Source: Rhynochetos jubatus (taxonomy: Eukaryota > Chordata > Aves > Eurypygiformes > Rhynochetidae). From it: a stretch of 64,000 nt of DNA. The first letter of the stretch is position 1. Each line of letters starts with the position of its first letter. Under the pieces are notes generated by a model. That model was not told the origin of the DNA and did not search any database. It was given only the letters and a program-made list of their open reading frames with translations. Location: the NCBI GenBank assembly GCA_027574665.1, contig CM050649.1, forward strand, positions 62,214,150 to 62,278,149. Direction: 5' to 3'. Both the position numbers and the translations under genes were made by a program. Shown here piece after piece: positions 23,690-37,900 of the stretch.

Positions 23690-24310
23690 GACCATAAGCA
23701 GCTGAGTGTTAAAAAGTGAGTGCACTTCAGTGTAGATCAGCATGGATTGATGGACATGGGGAGGAATCTTAACTCCAGAAAAAGAAATGCTGGGTTCTGT
23801 ATTGGCCATCATGAGTTTGGAGGAAGATCTTGGGGCTGCAATAGATCATTCTATAAAAACTCAGTGCTCAATAGCTTGTGAAAAGAACAAAAAAATACTA
23901 GAAATTTTTAGAAAAAACCCAAATAAAACAGACAGTGGGAGTTTGTCACTCTATAAATCCTTTGTGTGCCTGCACCTTACATGCTGTGTAAAGTTCTGGT
24001 CTGCCTATTTCAAAATGGATAGCATAAAATGGAAAGGGTTTAGAGGAACACGAGCTTTAGAGAGAACCATCTTTATGAGGAACAATCAAATATGCTTGGA
24101 GTCTTCAATCTGAAAATGTGTTCTGTGACAGGCAACCACTATTCACTCTTTGTTCTGAAAGAAGTACGTAAAATGAGCAGCTAAAAAGATGCAGTGCTAA
24201 TGAATAGTATGGAGATTATTACAAATTCAGTATAAATAGAGTACCACCCAGGAGAAAATATATTAAAACAGTCTAAACCAAGCACCTGTGATTAAAATCA
24301 AAATCTCTCA
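23690..24310 (+). mobile_element. Old CR1-type LINE body fragment
   Basis: Strongly decayed, but the order of words matches the region of CR1/L3-type LINEs after the reverse transcriptase palm: GAGGAAGATCTTGGGGCTGC, then GTGAAAAGAACAAAAAAATACTAG, GCACCTTACATGCTGTGTAAAGTTCTGGTC, AAAATGGATAGCAT, and TATGAGGAACAATC. The open frame 23787-24113 preserves part of this. The fragment is much more diverged than the CR1 ends elsewhere in the window, so it is an ancient copy. Confidence 0.65.
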
Positions 24311-24605
24311 GTAGCAACTATTTCTGGACTAGCATCTTTTGCATAGGACCTTAAATCATCTTTGCTATAGGAGAAGTGTAACGTGGGCACATATGACTGT
24401 GAGGCAGTTTTGAGAAGGATGTTGTGCATAGTTCAGTGAGTGTGCTTTTCACATTGAAAAAAATGTCAGGCATTGTAAAAAATACAGAGTTAAATATGTG
24501 ATGTGATTTTGGAAGAGTTAGTTCAGTTTTTCTAGACATTAATTTATTCATTAAACATTTATTAAATGCTTTGAAGAATTGAACAGCCATGTGAATTAAT
24601 TTAAT
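24311..24605. other. Intron 2 spacer, nothing recognised
   Basis: AT-rich, with no supported feature between the two old LINE fragments. Confidence 0.4.
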
Positions 24606-24895
24606 CTTGAATTTCGAAAGCTTTTGGCAAGATTTATGACAGAAGATTTTAAAGTGGCTAGCTTGTCTTGAGGTAGGAGAAAAATCTCTTGTAGATTAGT
24701 AACTGATTAGGAGACAGAAAACAACATTTAGGAATTATTTGTCATCTTTGGGATGGAGCAAAGGGACTCCTGATGCCACAGGCATATGTTCAGTACATTT
24801 ATAAAAGACAGACACAGAAAACAGGGCGAGCAGTGAGATGATGCATTTTGCACAAATGTGTTTAGAATAATCAAATTAATTTGAGCGTCTGACAT
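24606..24895 (+). mobile_element. Second old CR1-type LINE fragment (reverse transcriptase region)
   Basis: Word order matches the CR1/L3 reverse transcriptase region: TTCGAAAGCTTTTGGCAAGA (the FxKAFD area), AGTAACTGATTAGGAGACAG, GGAATTATTTGTCATCTTTG, then TTCAGTACATTTATAAAAGA. This corresponds to a more 5' part of the LINE than the fragment at 23690-24310, although it lies downstream, so the two are separate insertions or a rearranged copy. It is heavily mutated. Confidence 0.55.
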
Positions 24896-24904
24896 ACAAG
24901 AGGA

Positions 24905-25277
24905 GGCCAAGAGAACTAGGACTGTTCTGCCTGGAGAGGAGAAGGCTCAGGGGGGACCTTTTCCACGTGTATAAATACCTGATGGGACCACTAAAGAAGA
25001 TGTAGCCAGGGTCTGCCCAGTGGTGCCTGTGACAGGACAAGAGGCAATGGGAACAAACCAAAAAGTAGGAAATTCTATTTAAGTATAAGAAAACACTTTT
25101 TTTTTTTTTACACTGAGGATGGTCTAACAGGCTTCCCAGAGAGGCTGTGGAGTCTCCATCCTTGGAGATACTCAAAGCTTGACTGGACATGATCCTGGGC
25201 AACCATCTGTAGCTGAGGGTGGGACTGGATGGTCTTCAGGGGTGCCTTCCAGCATCAGCCATCCTGTGTTCTTGTGA
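24905..25277 (+). mobile_element. CR1 LINE 3' end, younger copy
   Basis: Characteristic CR1 blocks: AGGACTGTTCTGCCTGGAGA, AGAAGGCTCAGGGGGGACC, GACAGGACAAGAGGCAATGG, CTTCCCAGAGAGGCTGTGGA, GTCTCCATCCTTGGAGATAC and GGGACTGGATGGTCTTCAGG. A run of 13 T at 25097-25109 sits where CR1 normally has a short CTTCTTT-like segment. The copy lies directly against the older fragment before it. Confidence 0.9.
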
Positions 25278-28200
25278 AATTTTAACTACCTTGAAAAATA
25301 GGGAAGAATCACACAATATTGAATGACTGAGTTATGAAGGGATGGATAAATACTGAGTGTCAGTAAATGCAAGTACTGCATATGAGGAAAAAACCCACAC
25401 CTATGTATTTACAAAGTAGGATCTAAATTGACTACTAGCACTCAAAAAAAAGTAATTTACTGTTAGAAGGTCTCTGCAGAACATCTTCAATATTTAGTGC
25501 CAGTTAAAAAGGCAAATAAAGTCTTATTACTTAGCAGGAAGGAAGATGAAAACAGGACATGAAGCATCCCTCTTCCTTTGTAGAAATCATTGGTTCATCC
25601 TGTTGTGCATACTCAGAAGGAGTCTGGTAAAACTGGAAGAAATAAGAGAGGAATAGTGAGGAGAATGGGATGGCTCTGTGCTAATAAACAAAGGTTCTTC
25701 TGCTTGCAAACAGATGACTGAGGTGTGATGTCATGCAATTATGAATGGTATAGAGAAGGTGAATGAGAAGTGGTTATTCTCTGTCTTATGGCACACAAAG
25801 TAGAGAATATCCAAGGAAATAAAAAAAAGAAAGAAAAACAAAACACCACTGAAGCACAGTAAATCACAAAGCTTGTATTCCCAGAACCCTTTGGTGTCCA
25901 AGCATTGAATGAATTGAAAGTGCAATTAGATGAAGTAGTGGAGGTAGGTTCATGGAGAGGCTAGGTGTGACCTTGGATTCAGGAAATCTCCGAAACTTCT
26001 TGCTACTGGGAGGCTGTATTGCAAAACATAACTCCTAGATTTAATAACTGCTAGATTTAAAGTCACTTGTACTTTTTCCTTAAGCACCTGCTACGTGTTA
26101 TTGTTGGAAACAGGGCACTTGTCTGGATGTGTTTTTGGTTTGATAAACAGGGTCACTCTTAACTTCTCGTTGGAGCAGCTGGGTTGCTGAAACCTAGGGC
26201 AAGAATGATGTTTTCTTTTCTCTTTGCAATCCGACATCCCCTTAATAAGTTAATGTATTTAATTGTGGCTGCTGTACAATGAACTGGATGACAAAGGACG
26301 AGTGGTATCTGTACACATAAGGAAGCTTTGTATCACTATCTCAAGGATTTTTTTATAACAGGTCACTTCCTTATACCTGGCTTTACTGAAGAACAAATGC
26401 ATGACTTGGAAGTTTTATGGGTGAGACACGAGACCTCTATTTCTTTTTCCTAAACAAGATTTTTTTTTTTTTTATTGAAGACCTTATCAATTTCTTTACA
26501 AAACACTCGTACTGAGTTCAAATTTCTCATCCTCAAGCTTTGAGGGGGCAGTCATTCCTTTCTCTTAGGCACACGCTATTTGCTGTGCTGTGCCATGCAC
26601 ACTCACAAAATCATAACCCTCAGAACACCAGCTGATAGGACTTTGTTTTTGACTTGAGGCTGTGGATGCCCTTGCAAGCCCTGTCTTCAGGCCGGCGCTC
26701 CAATGAAACCAGTTCCCCTTCAATCATAATCAGGATTATGCTACTCTGAGGAGGCACCTTAATTCGTGTTTCCAGTTGGAATCTTTTTTACATTCTGTTG
26801 CACCAAGACACCTAACCATCACCCTCTGCACCTCCTTAATCTGATGGTATACATTTATACTGAATTCATTACCATCCTGCCAGGCTTCTCCTGGTAATAC
26901 ATATATGCATTAGAGTTTATGGGCACCAAGTCTTAACTTAGGTTACTTGATCAGGGGGAGTGGGGAGGGCCATGGGGCAGGCTGCAAAGCCTGGAAAGTT
27001 TTCATTGTTTCAGGGATTAACTGACACGTAATTACAGCTAAATAAGTCAAGAGATGAGCGTTTACCTTGGGTAGTCAGGTTCTTGGGCACTGGTGAATGA
27101 GGGGGTGACACTTGTCAGAGGCAGGGATGTGTGGGGAGAGCCAGGAGGCGATGTGCTGGCATGGCTGCCTCCCCTCCTGGGGTTTGCTGCAGGGGGATGT
27201 ATCGCAGGCTGAGGGGTGCCTTGGTGCACAGGGTGGATCTCGGGCTCCAGGCTCTCGGGTCAGGACTTTTTCTGGACCACTGCATCCTGGGTGCTTTGCA
27301 TCTTCTGGGTGTTCCTCTCAGAAAGTTACTCTTTGTGTTTTGGTTATGTGTTATTCTTCTGAAAGTCGGGAAATTGTCCCCCTGCTAACTTTGGTAAGAG
27401 AGGGCTTTTTGGATTGGCAGGTTTATTCTCTCCAGGCAACCTTAAGGTTTATAGGCTGTATTGTTGTTCATAGACTATTGTAAATTTCTTCATAATGCCC
27501 TGCAGTATGTTCCCTTGAAAAATCAAGATTCCAAATTCCTGGTTTTGTAAAAGACCAATTGGAAGAGATCTTGCTTTTTTTATCAGGATCAGTTTTGTGC
27601 ATAAATCATGAGCTTGAGTGGCAGTTACTCTTTTGGAGAGATTTTCACATTCACAGAAATTAAAAATAGTATATAAAGAATACATATACTTGTATCAGGA
27701 CCCTTTAACTAGCGATAGTGTAAATGTTTCCCAGCTGTGCTGGCTTTCTATGCGCTGTGTTTTTGCCATCCTTATTCAGGCTCAGCAATCTTCTGTGATA
27801 ATTCTATTGAAATCCCTGAAATAACTTTCAGAGTTAGAATCTACTTAACTGATTGAGATGACAGGGTAAGATCCAAAGCCTATTGCTGCTGATAAGAATT
27901 TTGCTATGTATGTCTTTGGTGGCTTTAGATCAATGTGCTTTGCCTTGTGGCATTTATGTAGATGAATGTTGAAGAGGAGAGTCAATTTTTTTGAGTAAAG
28001 GTTGTATTTAAATCTATTATTTTCCACCTTTTTTTTTCCCCCAACCTGAGTTTCAGCGTTTTTCTAATAAATAGAAATTTTCATGCCATTAAACTGACAT
28101 CTTGTTCTATACAGGTGCATCCATTCAGATTTTAATTTACGTTACTAGTTTTATTTTCAGAATTGATTGTAGTCAGCGTTGTTATTGAATCAGTCTCACC

Positions 28201-29861
28201 TGAATTTTTCACTATTCTGTGGGGACTAAGTAGAAGAAAAACATCAGATAGGGCACTGAACAGCTTGCATAAACAGTTCTTGAGACAACTATATCTATTC
28301 TGAGTTCCCAATAGACACTTTAAATCTGCATGAAAAGCAAGATTATTATGGTTTTGGGTACTTTGATGATCTAAGCTCTCAAGACATTGAATCCCTTTTT
28401 CTCAAAACTTTTGTTCAGTGTCCCTCACTGCATAAACCCCACGATCTGCCTTCCCTTTCTTATCCTCCCCTCCATACCACTTGACTCCAGAGTAGATGGA
28501 TCTTAGGATACAGATGCTACTGGACTTAAAATGGATAACTTCTGTCATGTTGGATATAGGAAAATTATGGTGAATCCTTGGCGGAAAGTCCAGCCAGAGT
28601 ATACTCCCGTGCAGCACAGAGTTTTTAAAAGAATCACTGTAAGCATGCTACTGAGGTTCTGAACCAGCTGATGGTGATGGGAATTTGACCCTCATATAGT
28701 CAGTAAACTGTCCCCCTCCTTAGTTTAGAGTGCTGTACTTGAAGGTGTACTGAACCCTTTAGTGACCCATCTCACAAAGATAGAGATTATTTTTGATTTT
28801 TCCCAACCTAAAGCTGATTGTGTTAGCTTGGTGACTGAAAAGGTATTTTCTGAATTTTGAATAATTAACCAGCACTTAAAGGGAGGTTGTTTTTGTTTCA
28901 TGCCTACCACTCACTTTTAGAGGATCCCAGAAGGACGTACTGGGAGAGAAGCAGCACAACAGTGCGATGTCCTTTTCCTCTCCCACCCATCCTCAGCAAG
29001 GGGAGGCTGATCTCCTTAAGCTAACTCAGAAGCTTAGATTACTCTCCCAGTCTGATGGTATCTTTCTGATATATGTCTTTCTTTGAAATTTTTGTAAGGA
29101 TTTTGGTCATTTGTTCAGTGTCTTTATTCTTTCTTTCAGGATTTTCTTTGAAAGAAGTATTTCAAAAGCCTCCATTATAGAAGTATCTTTCACTGAGGAT
29201 ATTTCAATTTTACCATACTCCAGCCTCCAGAATCTGGTTTTCAAACACATTGTTGAATCAGGCTGGAAACAGACATTTGAAGTGACTGTTTAGCAAAATA
29301 ATTAATTTTTCCCAGTGGTCTAGAGTGAAAAATATGCAAATATGAATAAAATGAGCTCATTTGGAAGGCACTGAGCTTTAATGAATAACCATTTATATAA
29401 CAGCAAAATAAAGCAAATTAAAATTTATTGTGAACACAACCTCTTTTAAAAGAACAAATTAAGTGAACATACGGAGAGTTAAATGAAGACACTGGAGGCT
29501 TTAATAAGCCCGTTCTCTCTGTGAGGAGTGCTGAATGAAAAAGGAATCAAGTAAGACTTTCACAGAATTGGCACCAAAGTATCTTTGTTTCTAGCCTAAC
29601 TCTGTGGCGTAATAATACGCTATGTTTGAAATCTTATTCTAGTACATCAGTTCAGGTGTAACAGTAAGGAAAATTGATCCCTTACCCATAAGCCCTGTGC
29701 ACAGATTTCCGCAGAAATGGCAGTTTCACTTGAGGGTTTTTTTGTTGACGCTGCATCTGTATCTGGAAATTAGCATCAAAATGAAAGTTTCTGTTCTGTA
29801 CAAGGCTGGATGGTTTTAAAGGGGAAAAAAACCCAACAACAAGAAGAAAATACTGCGAATG
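25278..29861. other. Intron 2, middle part; nothing recognised
   Basis: No exon or transposon supported. Notable composition only: a T15 run near 26459-26474, a GC-richer part at 27080-27330, and an AT-rich block at 29290-29480 that contains an octamer-like ATGCAAATATG and several TTAAT words. Confidence 0.5.
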
Positions 29862-30706
<845 letters not shown>

Positions 30707-31144
30707 GTCAGTCTGAGCTTTATAGAGGATAGTCAAGACCAGCATGACTCTAGTTTTTATGTGAGAATTATTTTCTCTCCAGTATCTGTAATGCTAAATG
30801 TCTTTATTTAGACATTTCAGTCTTCCTGCATATCATGAAAACAAGGATGTGCTGCAAATAATTGTTTTTTGCTACTGGAGCATGGCAAAAACTCCATCCT
30901 CAAAAGAATGCATTAGTACCTCCTCAAAGTGGTCAGGTTATCCCAAAAATCTCCATTCAGTGCTCTGAGCCTTCAGCTAGCACAACCGATGGATGACACA
31001 TGATCTATCTCAAGGGGCTTACTCCCAGTTTTTGAACACATTCTCTGTGAGATCAAATGAATCCAGTTTAATAGCACTATAAAGCATGTCCTCACACCTT
31101 AAAGTAAATACGGGCACGTATAAACTAACGTAAGCAGGAGCTTG
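30707..31144. other. Intron 2, nothing recognised
   Basis: Ordinary sequence between the polypyrimidine tract and a CR1 end. Confidence 0.5.
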
Positions 31145-31207
31145 AAGCAGATGACCTCCTGAGGTCCCTTCCAACTTCAGCTTATTCTGTGATGCTGTGA
31201 TTCTTTC
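31145..31207 (+). mobile_element. CR1 LINE, very short 3' end
   Basis: Shows AGATGACCTCCTGAGGTCCC, TTCCAACTTCAGC, then TTCTGTGATGCTGTGATTCT, which is the last part of the CR1 3' UTR with its terminal eight-base repeat units. Confidence 0.85.
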
Positions 31208-31873
31208 CGGTCTTTTACAGAGCTTATTCACTGTTACTAAAAAAAAAAAAAGAGTGAGAAAAAATGTGGAAAACCTGAAATTTCTGCTGCGTAGCTAAGA
31301 AGTGAAGCTTGTTAGAGGGGAGAAACAGGACTCTGAGAGGCACAAGATAAAGCCTGTATAGAACCCAAGGCAGAGTTTTATATAGGCAGGAAAAGAAGGC
31401 AGCAACTTCATGAAGTTCATAAGAGATATCAGTATTTATATAAAATACAGATAATTAACAGTATGTATTTTGATACGTCATGCTATGGAAAATGTTTATG
31501 GATGGATAAATGGAATGTTAAGCTTCATTAAAAAAAATTAACTTGTACTACCAAGCACAATATTTTGCTTGTGCTTGTGTTTTTTCCCTTTTCCTTTTAC
31601 GTGATATAATTCACTTGGCTCACACATTCGTATCTCAGTTCCGCTGGTCCTATCTTATATGAATAAATGAGATAAACAGGCAGAGCTTGTGTGAACAGCA
31701 CTGCATTTGTACAGCCCTCTTCAACAGCATCTGCTGCCTGACAGTAACGAATCATGCCTTTTCACCTAAAACTTCATGCTGCTTTTACACTGGGCTTAGC
31801 CTTTCACAGTGGCATGCTTATATTCACCATCTTTGATTGCATCACTAATTTTCCATTTTTTGTATTCTAACAG
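31208..31873. other. End of DHRSX intron 2
   Basis: No feature other than an A13 run at about 31240-31252 and the 3' splice site: a T-rich tract ending TTTTTTGTATTCTAACAG. CTAAC just before the AG resembles a branch-point word but lies too close to serve as one. Confidence 0.6.
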
Positions 31874-31942
31874 CTGGAAACAGTGAGAGTGATGGCCAAG
31901 AAGCGGTGAGGAAAATACAAGAAGAAACTTCGACTGGAAAAG
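31874..31942 (+). CDS. DHRSX: DHRSX internal exon (exon 3)
   Basis: This 69-base exon continues the exon 2 frame exactly: G from exon 2 plus CT gives Ala, followed by GNSESDGQEAVRKIQEETST and GK. Joined to exon 2 it reads HVIIAGNSESDGQEAV, matching human DHRSX HVIIAGNNDSKAKQVV in position and length. The AGN triplet follows the second beta strand and in SDRs lies at the adenine-ribose/phosphate side of the cofactor pocket. The rest is the amphipathic helix that leads to the next strand. The acceptor is TATTCTAACAG and the donor is AAAG/GTACCA. The exon ends in phase 1, again leaving a G (human continues with Val-Glu-Phe-Leu). No exon carrying the expected DLAS or NNAG motifs was found in the 32 kb that follow. 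Confidence 0.92.
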
Positions 31943-34900
31943 GTACCATACTACATCCTTTTCTTTAAGGAATTCATTTTTCCTGTCTTTTTGCTGTCAT
32001 CTTCTTTTGTATATAGTCCCCTTGTGTATTGTCAAACTTTTTTTCAGTTTGGGGAAAGAAATTCTTAAAGTAAATCTGACACAAATGAGTAAAATGAGTA
32101 GGATATTTTTAAAAACACGTTCAGGTTTTTTTGACTTCTTTACTGTGTGCCAGTATGAAAGGGCTGGCTGCAAGTTACAGTCTGCCTGCGTGTCTATGGG
32201 CACATTGATTTAAAAGCTGGTCAGAAAATCAGAATACTAGTAATTTCTGCTAAGGGAGGATGACAGCAGGTATGAGTGGGTGTGCTCTTTTTCATTGCCG
32301 GTCTTACCTCTCATGGTGTGTATAATCCAACAAAAAAAAGAAGATGTTTCTAAAAGAATGGGGCTGCCCAACTGTGTTGTTTGACACATGGCGAGAGCTT
32401 ATAATGCTTCACAAAATAAAACTGTTCTTAAAAATAGATGGACCTTTCATACCAAACCAAAATTCCTATATTTTTGTGGTTCTTCCAGATTTGTTGTTTT
32501 AATCTGATGAGCGATCGTGTTGGGGGAGGGATAAGGAAAGCTTAGCTTGATAACTATGAGAAGAGGCATATCACACACTATCTGCTGTGCAATTATAATT
32601 TGCAATTTATGATGGAGGTTAGTGCATTTATTATTTCCATCTCTTGGATTCACTGGGTGTAGTTCCTAGTGGTATACGATGATTCACTGCTGCCACTTTG
32701 ATGTATTATTTCTTGGCAAAATAATAGGGCAGTGCTGGTACTCCACCCTATTTAGGATCTTCATGGCTTCTGCTGAGATCTGATTCTGGTTTTGTGCCTC
32801 TAATAATTACTGTTATGATGATCAAAATACGTTAATTATTGTGTTAAAAACCCCTTTCATTAAGATTTATCTTTTGGCTTAAATAAATGTGCACCCATCA
32901 TAGCCTCAGGATACATGTATGCTAGTTAAAAGCATCATAAATTAAGGTATAGTCAGAAGGATCATGAAAGGAAAAAGGTAATTATTACATCGTTTAAATA
33001 TTTTGCTGGAAGTTTCTGTACAGAGACCAAAACCATTGGGAATTAATTACATCACGTGACCTGCGTGAAGCTGAATAAACCAGGTTCTGCCTTGTTTTCT
33101 CTCATCTGTGTGATCACAGACTTTTCTAGCACCCCAGTCTTACTTGGTTTTTTGGAACGAAGTAAGCTTTAACTTTCAGTTATAAACCTTGTCAAGATAC
33201 AGCTGGCAGTTTGAGGAAGCTGAAATTGTATCTTGACTGAAGTTGCTCATCACTGTAATTGTAATGACTGAGGCTTTAGTATTTCAGGTCCTGATAGATT
33301 TGGCCTAAAAACAAAGTGGAAGGGCATTGGCTTATCAGAATTTCTGACTGATTGAGTGATATTTGTATTTGCAAGTGCAAAGAACTTGGGTGAGTCTGAG
33401 CAGCAGTCCTGTGTTAGTGCTTATTGATGAATCTGCATGTCGCTTTGTAGTGGGATGTGTGCAGATACCGTGAGCAGGACTGGGCTGTGTGAATGTATTT
33501 ACTTTCAAAAGCTGTTTAGTCACTGCATAAAACCATTATCAGTTACCTTGACCTTTTCCTTGGCTTTTTTCTCCCTTTTTTTCCCAGCATTACGTGTGAC
33601 CCCTATTAAAAAACTGCTTACAGAAGCTGTTCCCTTCCGTAATAGTGGACTCCTGAGGAAGAACTACTCAAAACAGTGTTGCTGGGCAGCCAGCATGATC
33701 AAGGACTGGGCCAATATAGCTGTCCTTCTTTTACCATGGACGAACTGTATGAGCAAGTGCCACTGCTTTGCTATATGGACCTCAGATGTCTAATAAGAAA
33801 GAAAATTTCCTTGCTCGTTAGCAGGTTAGACAGCAAAAGGGAACAAGAGACCTTGTCCTCTCCTTCTTGTCTGACTGAGCCATACGTAGCACAAACGTCC
33901 CCAGAGACAGCTCTGGGAAAAGGCCAGGCTTGTTGAATGCATGTAATTAGTGTTTTTAAGGTGATATTATCCTTCTATGTGTTGGCCCACTGTCTGTCTG
34001 GGGCTCTGTCTGCTTTCTAAGGGTATGTAGTTTTACTTGACGTGACTTACACTTACTTCAGGGACAAGTGAGATTCAGATCGTGTACTTAAGTGGATCCT
34101 ATGAAGCAACTGATGAGCAATAGCACGTTAACAGTTTCAGAGAAGGATAAAGGATAAAAATAAAAAGGCTATGCACACAGGTGATGCTTTTTTGCAACAT
34201 CACAGCAAGACATGAGAGAAGGACTGATAAAATTTCTGAATAGAAGGAATCAGGAAACCTGGTTTCCCATGCTGGGGGCATTCAAACCAGAGCCAGCGCC
34301 AAAGGATAGTAGAGTATTGAAGAGGCAGGCAGTTATGACTGTTCCTGTACAAGGCAGTAATGCTAAAGGACACATACAACCTAAGCATCATCTCTTCCTA
34401 CCACCCATCCTCTCCCATGATGCTGCACCAGAAACCTCCTTTGTTCTTCTCCCTGCTGATTCCAGACTGTTTAGGTGTCCTCCTCAGTTTCGGATCTCTG
34501 TGCTGAGTTAGCTATTGGTAAGTGTAAAGGGCGAGGTAGGTCGTGGGCAGCTGAGTATAAGAGAATAAGGTATGGGTCCTTGGCATATGACAGACAAAAT
34601 TCACTTGACCATCAGAACCCTCTCTATGAAAAAGCAGTCAAAGCTCTCAGATACCCAGAACAGACCAGAAGTAGTGCTGCATTGTCATTAAAATTACCAC
34701 ATGGGCACTATTTCCAAAAGACCAAGGGCAACAGATTGCTACGCTCTGAATCATAAAGCTGGGAGAAGCCAGAATGATGTGGGCATTTATCTTACTTCCA
34801 TTTGTTAAATTGGGAACTTGTGTTGTTAATAGTAGCAATTATATGGCTGGGAAAATTGTTGATGGGTAGGGATTGCCACAGAGATATTCTAATCATGTAA

Positions 34901-37900
34901 GTCTCTGTAATTTGCGCATAGGGTATGTCCGCGGTAGTGCGTTCGTTAGTGAGATCAGGAGAGCGCTTTTCAGGCAACGCTGAATGGTTACCTGCTTGCT
35001 GAGCGCAGGTCGGCATCAGCAAGGGCAGCACAGGTCCTGACCGGGTTTCTCTTTGGACAGAACTAGCCTGGGAGGTGAGGTGCAGCAGAAACAGAGCATT
35101 AGTGCATGGGAGCAAGCTTGGAGCTTATCTGTACCGAGTCCCAGCGACCTGTAGAAGTGCCTATGTCAGGTCCCCAGCACAAAATGAGATCTAGAGATTG
35201 ACTTCTGTTGATCCAAACTGCTTGTTAATGTAGCCATAACCACAGTTACCAGTCTTGAACAAACTACAATGATTTATGGAATTGGGGAGTTTCTGTGATA
35301 AGCTCAGCTCTCAACGATACTAGAAAAAACTTCTCCCCATGTACATAATAGAGTATATTTCCTGACTCAGTTACCCTCCGTTTACATCTCTGCAAATGAA
35401 AGCGGGTTTTAGCCTGATGATTACAAACATACAAATGTTGGAAACTAATATATAAACATGAATGAAAGTTTCATTCATTCCAGCATAAGTTCATGAATGC
35501 CAATGGAATCAGCAATTAGCAAAAGTTTATGCATAAATATCACTTAGCACAGTACCACAGTACCAAGGAAAGGCTCTCACAACTGCAGTGTAGGAGCTGG
35601 AGTTGCAACGAGACTCAAAGGAGAAAAAAATTAAAAGTTAGTGAGAAAACAGGGTGTAAAAGTCATATTAAGCACAGACCTCTTCAAAAGGAAAAGCCTG
35701 TGTTTAATCTCACCCAACATTTTTGTGGCAATTCAAATAAAACCACAATTATAAAACTACACACTAAATCCACAGCACTCGTGAGACTTCCATTTGAAGC
35801 CAGGTGAGAAAGGAAGAAGAAACTTTCTCCCTCCGAGTCAGAGGAATGCAGAGTTTAGCATGGTGGCAACCAAATTATGTCATTTACAGTCTGACCCACA
35901 TCAAGACGGCGTGGGCCAAGCAGTAGGAGGAATGATGTCGCCTTAAAAGCACTGCAATTCGCGTGCATTCAACAAGCCTGGCTTTTTCCCAGAGCTTTCT
36001 CTTGGGATGTTTGTGCTACACATGGCTCAGCCAGGGAATAAAGAGATGACAAGGTCTTTGCTCCCTTTTGCAGTACAACCTGCTGATGAGCAAGGAGATT
36101 TTCCTTGTTACTCGAGATCTGAGTTTACCCGAAAGAAGAGGTAATGTAGCCAATAGGTACCAAACATAATTGCAGATTAACTCATGGGTAATTATTCCAC
36201 TGACACTTGCTCTATGTCAGGCACCTGATTTAACAAAACAGTCTGCGTTTTACCGCTCTGTACCAGACCGTTGTTGGCTTTCCGTGCAGGCTAGAGGAAG
36301 CCAACTGCTGAAAGTTCCCATATTCCCAAACTTTTAGATTTGTGTTTGCCCAAGGGTCAATGATGGTATTCCTAGCACATGGGCCAGAGTTGTGTAAGCC
36401 AGTTCATCAAAGATTGATGCCATCTTAAAACATGAAAAAAGGTCACCCAGGACTACTTCTTTGACATGGAATGTCAAAGATGTTATGACAGTGATCATCC
36501 AACTTGTCAAAAGCAGTAGAAAATATTTGTGGTTGAGACATGTTTTCTGTAAGTGTGCATAAGCATGTGTGAGTTTGTGCTTGCTTGTGTCAGAGTAGCT
36601 TTTCCTGGTGTAGTTCTGAGGTGTAAAAGTGTAACATTCTGAGCTTGTGGTAAAACCTGATGTGGCTACTTTGTCCCTTCTACCACATCCTGCCATTGGG
36701 ATATCCTTTCTCTACCACTGATGATGCTGAAAGACCTGTAGGATTGGGTTAGAGTTTCCTAGCAATAACAGTGCAGCTTCCATCTATATGGTTTGGTTTT
36801 TTTTCTGATGCTGATGTATTTTCTCCAATACTCGACTTAGCTTAGTATCTCCAAAACTTAGCAGATCAAGGACTGCCCTCAGTTAGGGTTGTAGAACTGA
36901 ACACCAGCCTCATGAAGACATCTTGAAAGACAGGGTGGTAATATGAGTGAGGAGTAAAGAAGTCTCGATCTGACAGTATGCCACTTTGCGGGATCCTGCC
37001 TGGAACTGCAGCGCTCTTTTGCTTTGTCACTTGATGACAGGTATAAGAACCTTGCCTAAATATTAAGATTTCTTTTCTTTCCATAGCCTCTTCTGAGGTT
37101 ATATCAAGTATATCAAGTATATTCAAGCCATATGAAAAGAATTCCATTTTGAAAAATATTTGATGTGTTATTCTACGTCTGTAAGGACTGGATCCTCCAC
37201 GTGCTCAAGGGGTGGAAAACCCCTTTCTCTGTGCACATAGCACTTGTGTCTCTTACCCAGTAAAGTTGGTGACTTTTTGCTCCACATTAAACAGGGGAGA
37301 TTTTAATCCACAGGAAGGTATCTCCGGAGCCCTCCAATAAAATAATTTAGGTGAACAGTTTGCAAATCAAGTGTCCTGCTCTTCTGTTTGTTTTACATAA
37401 TACTTTGATGCAAAACCATGGTTAAATTCATTAAACCTGCTTACTCATGTCCTTTTTGTTCTCCTTTTGACTTTCAGTGTAACATGATACAAGATTTTTT
37501 CCCTCAATGCTTACAGTCATTTAAAACAATAGAGAATCCCCTATTTTCTTCTGTTTCTTAAGACACCTTAGAAATTGAGTTACCGTGTTAACAGGGTGGC
37601 AGTTCAGACATTAAGAGCAATACGAGTATGGTTCACAGAGCTAAAGATGAGCGACAGATCTGGATAGTGAGATGGAGATAAAGTCTTTTCAATATAAAAT
37701 ATATTCATAATGCAGGCACAAGCTCTGCCTGTTAGTTTCCTAAATTCCCATTTCCATTGGAAATGCGAAACATATTTCATTAACAGGCTCTGCCACTAGG
37801 AAACATAATATTCTCTCATTTAAATTATTTCTAATTGAAACTTAGAGACAAAGAAGTGTGCAGGTGTAGCTGTAGGCAGAATAACAAAGTCCTTTCAGAT

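Noticed and set aside
33736..33753. Short frame starting MDELYE, reminiscent of the C terminus of green fluorescent protein
   Set aside because: Only five residues match, the following residues differ and nothing upstream resembles GFP or a vector; coincidence.
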